Assembly: GCA_963675625.1 (NCBI GenBank) | Contig: OY776497.1 | Location: 2,542,001 to 2,606,000, forward strand | DNA length: 64,000 nucleotides | Direction: 5' to 3' | DNA from: F22 sp963675625 | Lineage (GTDB): Bacteria; Bacteroidota; Bacteroidia; Bacteroidales; Bacteroidaceae | Shown: piece by piece, positions 26,585-35,216 of the stretch | Layout of the letters: every line of letters starts with the position of its first letter | How positions within the stretch are numbered: position 1 is the first letter of the stretch | Made by a program: the position numbers and the translations under genes | The notes under the pieces: model-generated | The model's input: the letters and a program-made list of their open reading frames with translations, nothing else | Database searches by the model: none | Told to the model about the DNA's origin: nothing

Positions 26585-27541
26585 ATGTCAAAAATACCAC
26601 ATGTGTTTGAGCAAGATATAGTTGATAATTGCTCTATCTCTAAGGATAGAAAAATAATCATATATCAGAGTGAATTGAATTACCTGTCTCAATGTATCTT
26701 AGATTACCCACAGATAGAAACAGGGGGTAATCTCTTTGGCTTTTGGACACCATTTGGAATTCCAGTGGTGCATTATGTTGTTGGCCCAGGTGAACATGCG
26801 ATACATCATGTTGCACACTTTCGTCAAGATTATCACTTTTTGGAGATGCATGCAGACCAATTGGTCGAAGAACATGCTTTGCATCATATTGGGAGTTGGC
26901 ATTCGCACCATTCGCTAGGGCTGACAGAACCTAGTCGGGGGGATTCGATATCTACCCTTGAGGGAATGCAAGAATGTGATTTGCAAAGTTTTCTTTTATT
27001 GATCGGTAATTGTAGAGAAGGAGAATCTTCTGTGCAGGCATATAGATATCATTCAGATGGAACTTTCGAGCAACTTGTATGGGTGGTTTTACAGGGCATT
27101 AGTCCAATTAGATTTGTTTATGATAAGTCGCATCATAGTGGTGTGTACGTGCCAAAATCACCTCCTAATATGAAAAAAATGCCGACATGTCGTTTGATTG
27201 AGGAAGAGTCATCAATTCCCATGAAGATTACATATCCCAATGGATATTGGTTGAATAGTCATAGTAGCAAGCAGGATTTAGTCAGAATCTTACATCTATT
27301 GAAGTCAAAATTTGATGATGTTAGAGTGTATCAAAAGGAGGATAAAACGATTCATATAGAAGTAAGCTTGGGCGTGCATAAACTTGACATACATTTTACC
27401 ATGGAGTTTCCTCAGAAAATACCCTCTATTCATGTGCTCCAAGGGCTACCTATCAATTTTGATGAGCACTACACTTGGGACCACAATAATGTAGTAGAAT
27501 CATTTGTTCAACTTATACATGCAATTAGATATGACATCTGA
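26585..27541 (+). CDS. JAB/JAMM-domain metalloprotease with C-terminal E2/RWD-like domain
   Basis: A 318-aa cytoplasmic protein, first gene of a six-gene operon. Residues about 25-170 are a JAB (MPN+) domain: E45 in ETGGNLFG, H106 and H108 in WHSHHS, and D120 in PSRGD form the expected zinc/catalytic set, as in deubiquitinase-like isopeptidases. Residues about 205-318 look different: KTIHIEVSLGVHKLDIHF, then EFPQKIPSIHVL, and a terminal helix have the strand-strand-FP-xx-IPS layout of E2/RWD folds, but there is no active-site Cys. In ubiquitin-like systems the JAB enzyme matures the modifier or removes it from targets. The stop overlaps the E2 start by 11 bases. Confidence 0.85.
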   Translation: MSKIPHVFEQDIVDNCSISKDRKIIIYQSELNYLSQCILDYPQIETGGNLFGFWTPFGIPVVHYVVGPGEHAIHHVAHFRQDYHFLEMHADQLVEEHALHHIGSWHSHHSLGLTEPSRGDSISTLEGMQECDLQSFLLLIGNCREGESSVQAYRYHSDGTFEQLVWVVLQGISPIRFVYDKSHHSGVYVPKSPPNMKKMPTCRLIEEESSIPMKITYPNGYWLNSHSSKQDLVRILHLLKSKFDDVRVYQKEDKTIHIEVSLGVHKLDIHFTMEFPQKIPSIHVLQGLPINFDEHYTWDHNNVVESFVQLIHAIRYDI

Positions 27542-27953
27542 AAGATTAAAACTAGAGTATGCTGCCTTGGCCGCATTTTTTTCTTATAAACAATTTCAAC
27601 TAGATATGGATAAGTTGATATTTGCAGTGCAAACAAATTCTAAGAAAGTGTACACGATTAAGGTGGATTTGACTGGAGGATTTCCTTATAGTGTGCCCAG
27701 TGTATTTATTATGACACCCAAACCTTTGTTGACTTGGGATGGACATTCAATGTTGGAGCCTAGTCATTCTATGCATACTTTGCAAGGGGAAAATGGTTGT
27801 GTGAGGGTATGCCATTATGGGCAGATTGATTGGGTGCCTAATGTGAGTCTGTATCAAGTCATAGTAAAGGTGCGTATCTGGTTGGAGATGTATGAAGTGC
27901 ATTTGAAAACAGGTAGGCCATTAGATTATTATTTGACTAGTGCAGAGCAATAA
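27531..27953 (+). CDS. E2 (ubiquitin-conjugating)-like protein
   Basis: A 140-aa protein with an E2-like fold pattern: strand region VYTIKVDLTGGFPYSVPSVFIM matches the E2 layout YxIxVxxPxxYPxxPPxV. The downstream NGCVRVCHYGQIDWVPNVSL corresponds to the active-site loop and the conserved Trp-Pro of E2 enzymes. Cys94, seven residues before Trp101, is the best catalytic candidate; Cys90 is the alternative. The canonical HPN motif is absent. The start at ATG 27531 overlaps the end of the JAB gene, which indicates translational coupling. Assignment as an E2 homologue is by sequence pattern and operon context. Confidence 0.8.
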   Translation: MTSERLKLEYAALAAFFSYKQFQLDMDKLIFAVQTNSKKVYTIKVDLTGGFPYSVPSVFIMTPKPLLTWDGHSMLEPSHSMHTLQGENGCVRVCHYGQIDWVPNVSLYQVIVKVRIWLEMYEVHLKTGRPLDYYLTSAEQ

Positions 27954-28003
27954 ATAAATGGTGAGAATATAGTGTACAATATAATGATATAAAATTAACC
28001 TGT

Positions 28004-28219
28004 ATGAAATTATTTGAAAAGAAAAATAAGGAATCAAATGATTCTAGTGATTGTGTAGAGTTGGGGCAAGTTATTAAGAACCAACATGAGGGCAATAGAG
28101 GTGTGGAACTTGTGATGGGGCCTGATGGAGAATTACAAGCAGTACCTGTCTCTGAGGTGGCACATATGGATGGTGTGAAAGCAACTCAAATAGCGAAAAA
28201 GGATTATTACTTGTTGTAG
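28004..28219 (+). CDS. 71-aa protein in the E1/E2/JAB operon, candidate modifier
   Basis: A 71-aa protein in the place where comparable operons carry the ubiquitin-like modifier. The first 16 residues are charged and probably disordered; residues about 17-71 contain a plausible beta hairpin (GVELVMGPDGELQAVPV) and end in AKKDYYLL. It has no terminal Gly-Gly. I do not recognise a beta-grasp fold with confidence. It could be a divergent modifier, an adaptor or a substrate. Only 2 bases separate it from the E1-like gene, so the two are made together. Confidence 0.7.
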   Translation: MKLFEKKNKESNDSSDCVELGQVIKNQHEGNRGVELVMGPDGELQAVPVSEVAHMDGVKATQIAKKDYYLL

Positions 28220-28221
28220 GT

Positions 28222-29466
28222 ATGGAAAGTATTGCCTATCTGTATCAATACCAACTTCAAGACTTTCTCAATGCTCCCAATGATGAACAGTTGGGAGTAG
28301 GGTATGAATGGAAGGGGGAGCGGGTGTATCATGTTTTTATGGAGTATCCTAAAATAGCTCCGTCGGGTTTTCCTGTTACGTGTGTTTTTAAACAATTGCG
28401 TTCTAAAGCTCATTTTGAAAATGGGCGTCAGATGTTTGAAGATTTATCCAAGGCTTTTCATTCTAGTCATGGACGAGATCTGCATATGGCTATCTTTTTG
28501 TATCTAGATAATGGACAATTATTACAGGAGGGTTTTGTGGTTGAAAATGGCGAACTTATAGCTTTGCATATAGAGTTTGTCCCAGATAAAAGTGAATTGT
28601 ACACCCGTAGTAAGGGTTTGCTAGAAGTAGGAGCCTTAGAGAAGAAGCATGTTTTGATTGTTGGTCTAGGAAGTGGTGGCGCATTGATTGCGGTGGAACT
28701 AGCCAAGGCTGGAGTAGGACATTTCTCATTGGTGGATTTTGATCGGGTAGAGTTGCATAATATATCGCGCCATATAGCAGGTGTAAATGAGTTGGGGCGA
28801 CTGAAAACGAATGTAGTCAGAGATGCTATTTGGGCTAAAAATCCATACGCTGTTGTACACACGTATGAGGTCGATATGAATCGGCATTTAGAGTTGATGG
28901 AGCAAGAGATTTTAAAAACAGATCTGGTGATAGCTGCTACGGATAGTTTGACGAGTCGATACAATTTGAATGCTCTGATTATTAAACACGGTAAAGTGGG
29001 GCTGTTTGGTCGAGCTATTACTCGAGCCGAAGGAGGCGATGTGTTACGAGTGAGACCCGGTGGACCATGTTATGCCTGCCTGAAGGGAAGTCCTTGGTTT
29101 AATAATGAGGAAGAAATATCAGATTTGACTCGAGCTAGAAAAGAGGGTATTATTCCTGCTTATACTTCGGAAGAAGATGCTCAGGCAATGGTACAAGTGG
29201 GACTGTCAACGGATATTGCACCTATCAATACTATGGTGACGAAGCTGGCTATAATGGAATTGTCAAAGAATACCGATTGTATCATTGCATCTATTGAGGA
29301 GGAATTGACATATGATTTTTATATGTGGGCCAATCGACGTGAAAGTTATTTTGCAAATTGGGCTCCTTTTAACAACAATCCTGGACGTAAAGGATCGACA
29401 ATCTTGCAATGGTATGGGGTGAAATTTGACAAGAATCCTTATTGTAGTGAGTGTACTGAATATTAG
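28222..29466 (+). CDS. ThiF/E1-like adenylating enzyme
   Basis: A 414-aa cytoplasmic protein. Residues about 1-140 form an N-terminal domain of unknown type. From 144 there is a ThiF/MoeB/E1 adenylation domain: GLGSGG at 148-153, then VDFDRVELHNISRH and RLKTNVVRDAI with the Asp, Arg and Lys that bind ATP and Mg, and ATDSLTSRYNLN. Two CxxC pairs, C283/C286 (PCYACLKG) and C408/C411 (CSEC at the C-terminus), match the structural zinc site of MoeB/ThiF. A separate catalytic-Cys domain as in eukaryotic E1 is not seen. It should activate the C-terminus of a small protein, most plausibly one encoded in the same operon. Confidence 0.88.
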   Translation: MESIAYLYQYQLQDFLNAPNDEQLGVGYEWKGERVYHVFMEYPKIAPSGFPVTCVFKQLRSKAHFENGRQMFEDLSKAFHSSHGRDLHMAIFLYLDNGQLLQEGFVVENGELIALHIEFVPDKSELYTRSKGLLEVGALEKKHVLIVGLGSGGALIAVELAKAGVGHFSLVDFDRVELHNISRHIAGVNELGRLKTNVVRDAIWAKNPYAVVHTYEVDMNRHLELMEQEILKTDLVIAATDSLTSRYNLNALIIKHGKVGLFGRAITRAEGGDVLRVRPGGPCYACLKGSPWFNNEEEISDLTRARKEGIIPAYTSEEDAQAMVQVGLSTDIAPINTMVTKLAIMELSKNTDCIIASIEEELTYDFYMWANRRESYFANWAPFNNNPGRKGSTILQWYGVKFDKNPYCSECTEY

Positions 29467-29490
29467 TTAGATCATAAAATAGGGACGGAT

Positions 29491-29976
29491 ATGAGTAGAA
29501 TTATGCATCTACCTGGTGGTGTGCGGTTTGATCCTGAAACAGGTGAGTTTCAGGGTGGAGATATTGGTGTTGTACGGCCTATACCGTTGGCAACTTCCCG
29601 TCATCATGTCGTTCATATGCGCACTCATAATGTATGGCAGCGTTTTAATAACGGTGTTTCTCGTATTGGATATTGGTTTGCCGAACATAGTGAATCAATA
29701 ACAAATTATTGTGCGATGGTGCTATTTATCATATCTTGGTTGATTTTTGCACTAGCTGTTATTATGATCTGGGTACATGACGGTTTTTGGACGGCACTTT
29801 TGGGAGGAGGAATTGCTGGAGTCATCTTTTATTATATCTCAATGATTACGATTGGGGGCTTTATATGGATTGCCAATATTGTTTTGGCTATTATCAGATA
29901 TATTTTTTATTCAGCATATACGTTTTTGGGACTTGTTATTATTGTGAGTATTGTTCTTTTTATTATTTTTGCCTAG
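29491..29976 (+). CDS. Membrane protein of the ubiquitin-like operon
   Basis: A 161-aa protein. The N-terminal 60 residues are soluble and contain RFDPETGEF and a His/Arg-rich stretch (ATSRHHVVHMRTHNVW). Residues about 70-161 hold three to four hydrophobic segments, the last running to the C-terminus (IIVSIVLFIIFA). There is no signal peptide. It lies 24 bases after the E1-like gene on the same strand. I do not recognise a family. A membrane anchor, effector or target of the conjugation machinery is inference from position. Confidence 0.72.
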   Translation: MSRIMHLPGGVRFDPETGEFQGGDIGVVRPIPLATSRHHVVHMRTHNVWQRFNNGVSRIGYWFAEHSESITNYCAMVLFIISWLIFALAVIMIWVHDGFWTALLGGGIAGVIFYYISMITIGGFIWIANIVLAIIRYIFYSAYTFLGLVIIVSIVLFIIFA

Positions 29977-30021
29977 GAGATTTTATAGAGAACTAATCAT
30001 CAATCACTAAACTAACTGCTT

Positions 30022-30276
30022 ATGAGCGACAATCTACATAGTACTGATGCTGGGCACCATGAGGTGACAAAATTAAAAGTCAATATTTTAAAAGGAGCTG
30101 CTTTAACTTTATGTTTTTGGTTGGCTTGCGTTATGGGACTGGTCATTACTTGTGCATTTGTACGAACAAACTTAACAGACACAGTTATAGTGGCCATACT
30201 TGTTATGACCCTGCTGCTGGTTATTGGTGGTGGAGCACTTATTCTAAAGGAGTTGTTTCACCATAACAGTAAATAA
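30022..30276 (+). CDS. Small two-TM protein ending the ubiquitin-like operon
   Basis: An 84-aa protein with a short soluble N-terminus (MSDNLHSTDAGHHEVTKLKV) and two hydrophobic segments (about 26-47 and 53-75), then a His-containing tail (KELFHHNSK). It is 45 bases downstream of the other membrane protein and is followed directly by the operon terminator. No family is recognised. With only two helices it could be a holin-like or anchor protein, but nothing in the sequence decides this. Confidence 0.68.
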   Translation: MSDNLHSTDAGHHEVTKLKVNILKGAALTLCFWLACVMGLVITCAFVRTNLTDTVIVAILVMTLLLVIGGGALILKELFHHNSK

Positions 30277-30290
30277 AGAACAACATAAGG

Positions 30291-30325
30291 ATCGCCACTC
30301 CATTTCACAATGGAGTGGCGATTTT
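30291..30325 (+). terminator. Terminator of the JAB/E2/E1 operon
   Basis: ATCGCCACTCCATT pairs perfectly with AATGGAGTGGCGAT around a four-base loop, followed by TTTT. It lies 14 bases after the last stop and defines the operon end. Confidence 0.92.
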
Positions 30326-30333
30326 CTAACTAT

Positions 30334-30435
30334 TCGATTTGATAACACACATTATGCAAATCATTTATCATAGAGAACGCGTTTATCTACCTATTGAATG
30401 TTGTCGATTTGATACATAAGACACATCATGCAAAT
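30334..30435. repeat. Imperfect direct repeat in a gene-free stretch
   Basis: TCGATTTGATA followed by ACACA and ATGCAAATC occurs at 30334-30362 and again at 30404-30435, with a four-base insertion in the second copy. The 737-base gap between 30277 and 31013 otherwise holds no gene I can support, apart from the promoter at 30906. Confidence 0.6.
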
Positions 30436-30905
30436 CTTTTCTTGAAATAAAAATCAATGTCCTTAATTATCTAATTCTATTTTGAACTTTCGATAGTACA
30501 AAAGTACAACTTTCGTAGAACTATTACTCGGTGTTTTTCCTATATGTGTAGAGGTGATCTCCTAAAGGTTTTGGGGAAATTCTTATGGATACATTATTAT
30601 ATAGCTTATATGTAAGTTATTAGGTGCTTTTGGGGTACCCAAGGGAAAAACCCTACATAATGAAGGGATATTTTTCTTGATGGGGCATATGGTAATTTCT
30701 ATGGATTATTAAACCGATTGTCGTGGATAGAAAATACAACTAATAATAGAGGCGCATCCTTTTTTAAAGTCTAAAACTTGTATGTCTACTGATTAAAATA
30801 ATCTTTTGTTACACTTATATAGTTAATATACCTATTTTCAAATAAAAAAAAGACAACTTACTAAGTATTTGTTGTATATATTGATTGATATCTATTTTAA
30901 TGAAT

Positions 30906-30913
30906 TATCTTTG
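30906..30913 (+). promoter_or_regulatory. -7 element of the LruC gene
   Basis: TATCTTTG matches TAnnTTTG, about 100 bases before ATG 31014, leaving a leader of roughly 94 bases. Confidence 0.6.
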
Positions 30914-31013
30914 CGTCGATAATTGTGCAGAACATGATATTGATTGTTCATAAGCACATAGATGAAAGATTTCAGGGACAAAATTTGAATGTAAATTATA
31001 GAGTAAAATAAAA

Positions 31014-33605
31014 ATGAAAAAACAAGTTACAAAACAAGTCTTTTGGACTGTATTTGGAGTAGCCAGTTTGTTTATGGCATCCTGCTCTTCTGATATTAAT
31101 AATGTCTACAAAGGACCTGAAGTGAAAGCGGATACTAATCCGTTAGCAAACCTAACTCCATCTTCTGATTTCTCGTGGTCAACTATGCAGCATAGTACCG
31201 TGACTATTGAGGTTAATGATCTTTTTAATAGCGAGTATAATTATTATGTAGGGTTGTATGCAACTAATCCTACAGGAAGAAAAGATGTTGATGCTTTATT
31301 CTCTGGTGTAGCTAGAGGTAATGCACCATTGACTCAAGAAGTTGATCTACCGGCTTCTGCAACCAATATCTATGTTAAGGTTACTGATCCTAAAGGATAT
31401 GTTATGGTCTATGGCTATGCAGCACCAGAAGCAGGACAAAGTGTAACTTTACCTTGCGTTATTGGTGAAGAAGCACATGGAACTACCAAAGCGGTTGCAA
31501 CTAAGATGGTAGCAGACTATGATTTCTCTATACCTGAAGCTGAAGAAGCTCCTGCTATGGACTGGACAATTCCTGCGGATGCAGAAAATTTGCCGGATGC
31601 AGATAGATACCAAATCACCAAAAATTATGTGGTGCCTGCGAATACAACAGTTACATTTACTGGAAATCGTAATTTCCAACCTCTAAATGGTGAACGAGTA
31701 CGTATATATGTGGCTGGTACACTGGATATTCAGGAGAACTGTTTGACTATCTTGAATAATACAGAGTTGTATGTTTTAAATGGAGGTAAGGTTACTGGTA
31801 ATAAAATTGTGCCACAAGAAGGTGCTATCATTGCCGTACAAGAGGGAGGTGAAGCATCTCTTCAAGAAATCCAAAGTGCGGGATCTAGTGCATATTTATA
31901 TGTCGCTGGTACGATGTATGTGTCTAACAAGTTGTCGCTTAATCAAGGTGATGTAAATACTTATATAGCTCCAACTGGACAAATTATTGGAGCAGCTAAG
32001 GGTAGCCAAGCATTGGAGAACAAGGAATACACACTTGAATTTAATAGTAGCCAAGGGCAGTTCTATATTGACTCGAATGAACAAAGCAGTGGACAGTTCC
32101 TATGTAAAACTGTGAAAAACGAAGTGGGTTCTGCTCAGATTGTTGTGGCTGAAAATGCACGTATGATTGTCAATGAAACAGTACAATTCCAATGTCCTAT
32201 CTACAATGCTGGTCTATTTAGTGCAGATATATTGGACGGTGGTAAAGTACGTACTGCAAAGATCTATAATATGTGTACTATGATTGTGAAGTCTAAGATT
32301 CAGAACGTACATGATACATATTTGAAGCATGGTACTTTATCTGGAGGTGTGACTGTAGATAATGATAAGTTGTCTTTTAGTCCAGTTCCGATTTTTATTT
32401 ACGGCGATGAATGGGATGTGCAGATTTATTTGATGAATGGTTCATATATGGATGTGCAAGATATTACTATTGCAAAAACATTTGTGTATGGATATGGAGT
32501 CGCTGATGGTTCTGCAACATCTTTACTACGCATGCGTGGTACAATTAAAACATTGCCAGTATCTTGGACTGCTGGTTTGAGATGTAGCCAAAATGTTGTA
32601 GCAGAATATGATAGCGCTAATCTTGATGGTGACAGTGGGGTAGCTACAGAAAGCGGAGCGGCTAGTGCTGAGTTAAATTCTACTGTTATCGATCTTGAAA
32701 CTTGTACTGGTAATGTAAGTGGTCGTGAAGATGATCCAAGTGATCCAATTATACCAACTCCGGATCCATATGAAGGTCAAGTGCAAGCAGCCTATACTGT
32801 GAATTTTGAAGATCAGTGGCCAGTAGTTGGTGATTATGATGTCAACGACATTGTATTGCATGTTAAGAAGATTGCGACATTGCAAACTAGCACAAAAGTA
32901 ACTAAAGCTACATTTACTATTGACTTGATGGCTGTTGGTGCAAGCTATACTTTAGGAGCTGGACTACAGTTAGATCATATCACCAATGCTGATATTGCTT
33001 CTGTGGTATATAGCCAAGCTGGTAAACCTGGCATGATGAATAGTGATCAAGGTGCATTTACATTAAACGGTGCGGGTGTAGAAGTAGGTAATAGTACAGA
33101 TCCTGCGATTTTGCCTATCTGTTACGATGCACACAAGGCATATTTGAATCAAACGATTGTTAACTATAATCCATTGAATACAAATAGTTCACGTAGCGCT
33201 GGTCGTGAAATGACAATCACAGTTACTTTTGCAGATGGTGCTAATGTGTCACCAGATGACTTGATGGTATCAGCATTGAACTTCTTTATTTTCCGTCCAA
33301 AGGATGAAATACAATTGAATAAGGGTGAGCGTGTAGAAATTCACTTGAAGGGATATGCACCAACTCGTGATGCTAGTGATTATTACTTTGGACAAGGAAA
33401 TGATGCATCAACTAGTGGCAATTATTATGTGACTACTGACGGTTTCCCTTGGGGTATAGTAGTGAATGATGTGGAAGAAAATGCAACTACTAATGTGGCA
33501 TGGACTTGGCCTACAGAAAGCAGACTTATTACTAAGGAATATACCAAATTTGCTCATTGGGTGAACTCAAATGGAAAAGAAGATAAGGATTGGATGATTA
33601 AGTAA
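31014..33605 (+). CDS. LruC domain (DUF4842) lipoprotein
   Basis: An 863-aa lipoprotein with lipobox (LFMASC-S, Cys about 24). Residues about 200-540 read as a beta-helix-like stretch of short repeats (LYVLNGGKVTGNKIVPQEGA, LYVAGTMYVSNKL). From about 595 there is the LruC/DUF4842 signature FEDQWPVVGDYDVNDIV, continuing to LMVSALNFFIFRP and the usual tryptophan-containing closure (FPWGIVVN). The family is surface-associated in Bacteroidota and Leptospira; its role is unsettled. The gene has its own promoter and a strong bidirectional terminator. Confidence 0.85.
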   Translation: MKKQVTKQVFWTVFGVASLFMASCSSDINNVYKGPEVKADTNPLANLTPSSDFSWSTMQHSTVTIEVNDLFNSEYNYYVGLYATNPTGRKDVDALFSGVARGNAPLTQEVDLPASATNIYVKVTDPKGYVMVYGYAAPEAGQSVTLPCVIGEEAHGTTKAVATKMVADYDFSIPEAEEAPAMDWTIPADAENLPDADRYQITKNYVVPANTTVTFTGNRNFQPLNGERVRIYVAGTLDIQENCLTILNNTELYVLNGGKVTGNKIVPQEGAIIAVQEGGEASLQEIQSAGSSAYLYVAGTMYVSNKLSLNQGDVNTYIAPTGQIIGAAKGSQALENKEYTLEFNSSQGQFYIDSNEQSSGQFLCKTVKNEVGSAQIVVAENARMIVNETVQFQCPIYNAGLFSADILDGGKVRTAKIYNMCTMIVKSKIQNVHDTYLKHGTLSGGVTVDNDKLSFSPVPIFIYGDEWDVQIYLMNGSYMDVQDITIAKTFVYGYGVADGSATSLLRMRGTIKTLPVSWTAGLRCSQNVVAEYDSANLDGDSGVATESGAASAELNSTVIDLETCTGNVSGREDDPSDPIIPTPDPYEGQVQAAYTVNFEDQWPVVGDYDVNDIVLHVKKIATLQTSTKVTKATFTIDLMAVGASYTLGAGLQLDHITNADIASVVYSQAGKPGMMNSDQGAFTLNGAGVEVGNSTDPAILPICYDAHKAYLNQTIVNYNPLNTNSSRSAGREMTITVTFADGANVSPDDLMVSALNFFIFRPKDEIQLNKGERVEIHLKGYAPTRDASDYYFGQGNDASTSGNYYVTTDGFPWGIVVNDVEENATTNVAWTWPTESRLITKEYTKFAHWVNSNGKEDKDWMIK

Positions 33606-33625
33606 TCCATATCCAATAAAATAAA

Positions 33626-33663
33626 AATGGTCTGAAAAGCTACGTGCTTTTCAGACCATTTTT
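33626..33663. terminator. Bidirectional terminator
   Basis: AATGGTCTGAAAAGC pairs perfectly with GCTTTTCAGACCATT around five bases, with A and T tracts on the two sides. It serves the LruC gene and the convergent permease gene. Confidence 0.93.
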
Positions 33664-33678
33664 ATGTATAAGCTTGTT

Positions 33679-34482
33679 TTACCAAATCATGAATATGGCT
33701 GATAATAGTGTCATAACCATTACAAAAGCTCTAAAAGGTTTCTCGGGAATGTATGACGTTAAACGTTTGCCTAGTATAGCTCCTATCAGAAGAGCTGGTA
33801 AACAGACTGCATTCAATTGCATTGTATCTGGTGTAATGGATTTCCAGTAGAGTAGTTGTATAGGAAATTTGATAATATTCATGGTGATATAAAAAGTTGC
33901 TCCTGTAGCAATAAACGAAATCTTAGGTAAGCGCATGCCTAGAATATATAAATTGAATATGGGGCCTGCTGCATTTCCAATCATGGTACCAAAACCTCCT
34001 ATAAGACCAAATAATTTAATGACAACTGGGTGATGAGGTATATTGCTCTTTTGACTATATTCTCTATAAAGCATGCCCACCATACATAGTAGGATAACTA
34101 TACCTATAATTCTTCTGAAAGTTGTATCGTCTATATGTTTACCAGTAAAAGTTGCAACCAGAATACCTAGCAGAGCCCATGGAAATAATTGAATGATATG
34201 CCTAAATTGTATGGACTTACCATAGCAGCAGAGTGCATACGCATCTCCAACTATTAGAAAAGGCAATAAGATTGCTACAGAAGTCATGCCACCATAAGCA
34301 TGGGCTAGTAAAGGAATGGTAATCATAGATAAGCCTTTAAGTCCACTTTTATTGAGGCCTATTATAAAAGCACAAAAGATTGTCATCCACCATATGGGTG
34401 CTGAGGTTCCTAAAGGATTTAAAAAGGATAGTATGGGCGTTGTATTAGTCACTAGGCTATAGAATATTGTTCTTGTCGTCAA
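33679..34482 (-). CDS. TauE/SafE (TSUP) family sulfite exporter-like permease
   Basis: A 267-aa inner membrane protein with about seven to eight hydrophobic segments. It has the two-fold layout of TSUP permeases, with an N-terminal GLNKSGLKGLSMITIPLLA motif and a second-half counterpart GLIGGFGTMIGNAAGPIFNLYILG. Members export sulfite or organosulfonates or move other anions; the substrate cannot be read here. It stands alone, convergent with the LruC gene. Confidence 0.85.
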   Translation of the reverse strand: MTTRTIFYSLVTNTTPILSFLNPLGTSAPIWWMTIFCAFIIGLNKSGLKGLSMITIPLLAHAYGGMTSVAILLPFLIVGDAYALCCYGKSIQFRHIIQLFPWALLGILVATFTGKHIDDTTFRRIIGIVILLCMVGMLYREYSQKSNIPHHPVVIKLFGLIGGFGTMIGNAAGPIFNLYILGMRLPKISFIATGATFYITMNIIKFPIQLLYWKSITPDTMQLNAVCLPALLIGAILGKRLTSYIPEKPFRAFVMVMTLLSAIFMIW

Positions 34483-34749
34483 ATATACGGATAAATTCAG
34501 AGATATCTAGCTTTGCGTACTCTTTCATTGTGATTGTGTTTATAAGATGGCATTGGATATAATGACTTTCTTATAAACAAAAATTTATACATAAAATATA
34601 CTTATAACATGTTAGCTTTATAAAAAATACAACTTTTTTTGGATATGGAAAAAGAAAAGCCTATATTAGCAACATGAAGTGCATCACGGTGCTTCATATA
34701 CTACACCGAAGAAAATACAGTTTTAGTATTAATGTAAAATAGAAAAGAC

Positions 34750-35190
34750 ATGTCAATCGAAAATGGAACGGACCTTTCTCCAAAACAAAAGGAGTTGAGA
34801 ACTGGGATTATTACTTACCTTAAAAATGAGGGTTTTAGACCAGAGCTAGATGACGATGGTGATATTCTCTTTAAATACCAAGGGGAGAAGTTTTATATAG
34901 TTGTAGATAGACAGCTAGAGAACCCCATGATGGTCAATTTAATTTCTTCTTATAGTTTACCACAGGAATATTCTTCACTAATCGTTAAAGTTGCAGCTAA
35001 TGATATTAATATGTATAAGGGAGTGAAGATGGTGGTCACACCAGAAAGCTTCCAGTTACGTGCAGAGTATTTCGTACAAGAACCTATGGCTTTTGTAACT
35101 GCTATTGAGAAAACTGTAATGATTATCTCTGCCGCAGAAAGAGACTTGTTGGCTTGTTTTGAAAAAGCAAAAGAGCAGGTTTTGAAATAA
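34750..35190 (+). CDS. Conserved YbjN-like small cytoplasmic protein
   Basis: A 146-aa protein without signal or membrane segments. Its alternation of strand and helix, with DDDGDILFKYQGEKFYIVVD and a final long helix (ISAAERDLLACFEKAKEQ), resembles the YbjN / type III secretion chaperone fold seen in many Bacteroidota proteins. That resemblance is weak and by pattern only. The gene is followed by a strong hairpin terminator, so it appears to be transcribed alone. Confidence 0.65.
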   Translation: MSIENGTDLSPKQKELRTGIITYLKNEGFRPELDDDGDILFKYQGEKFYIVVDRQLENPMMVNLISSYSLPQEYSSLIVKVAANDINMYKGVKMVVTPESFQLRAEYFVQEPMAFVTAIEKTVMIISAAERDLLACFEKAKEQVLK

Positions 35191-35216
35191 ACTGATTATA
35201 GTGTTTTATTAGGGTA

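Noticed and set aside
28004..28219. Calling the 71-aa protein a ubiquitin homologue outright
   Set aside because: No Gly-Gly end and no clear beta-grasp pattern; only the operon position supports it.
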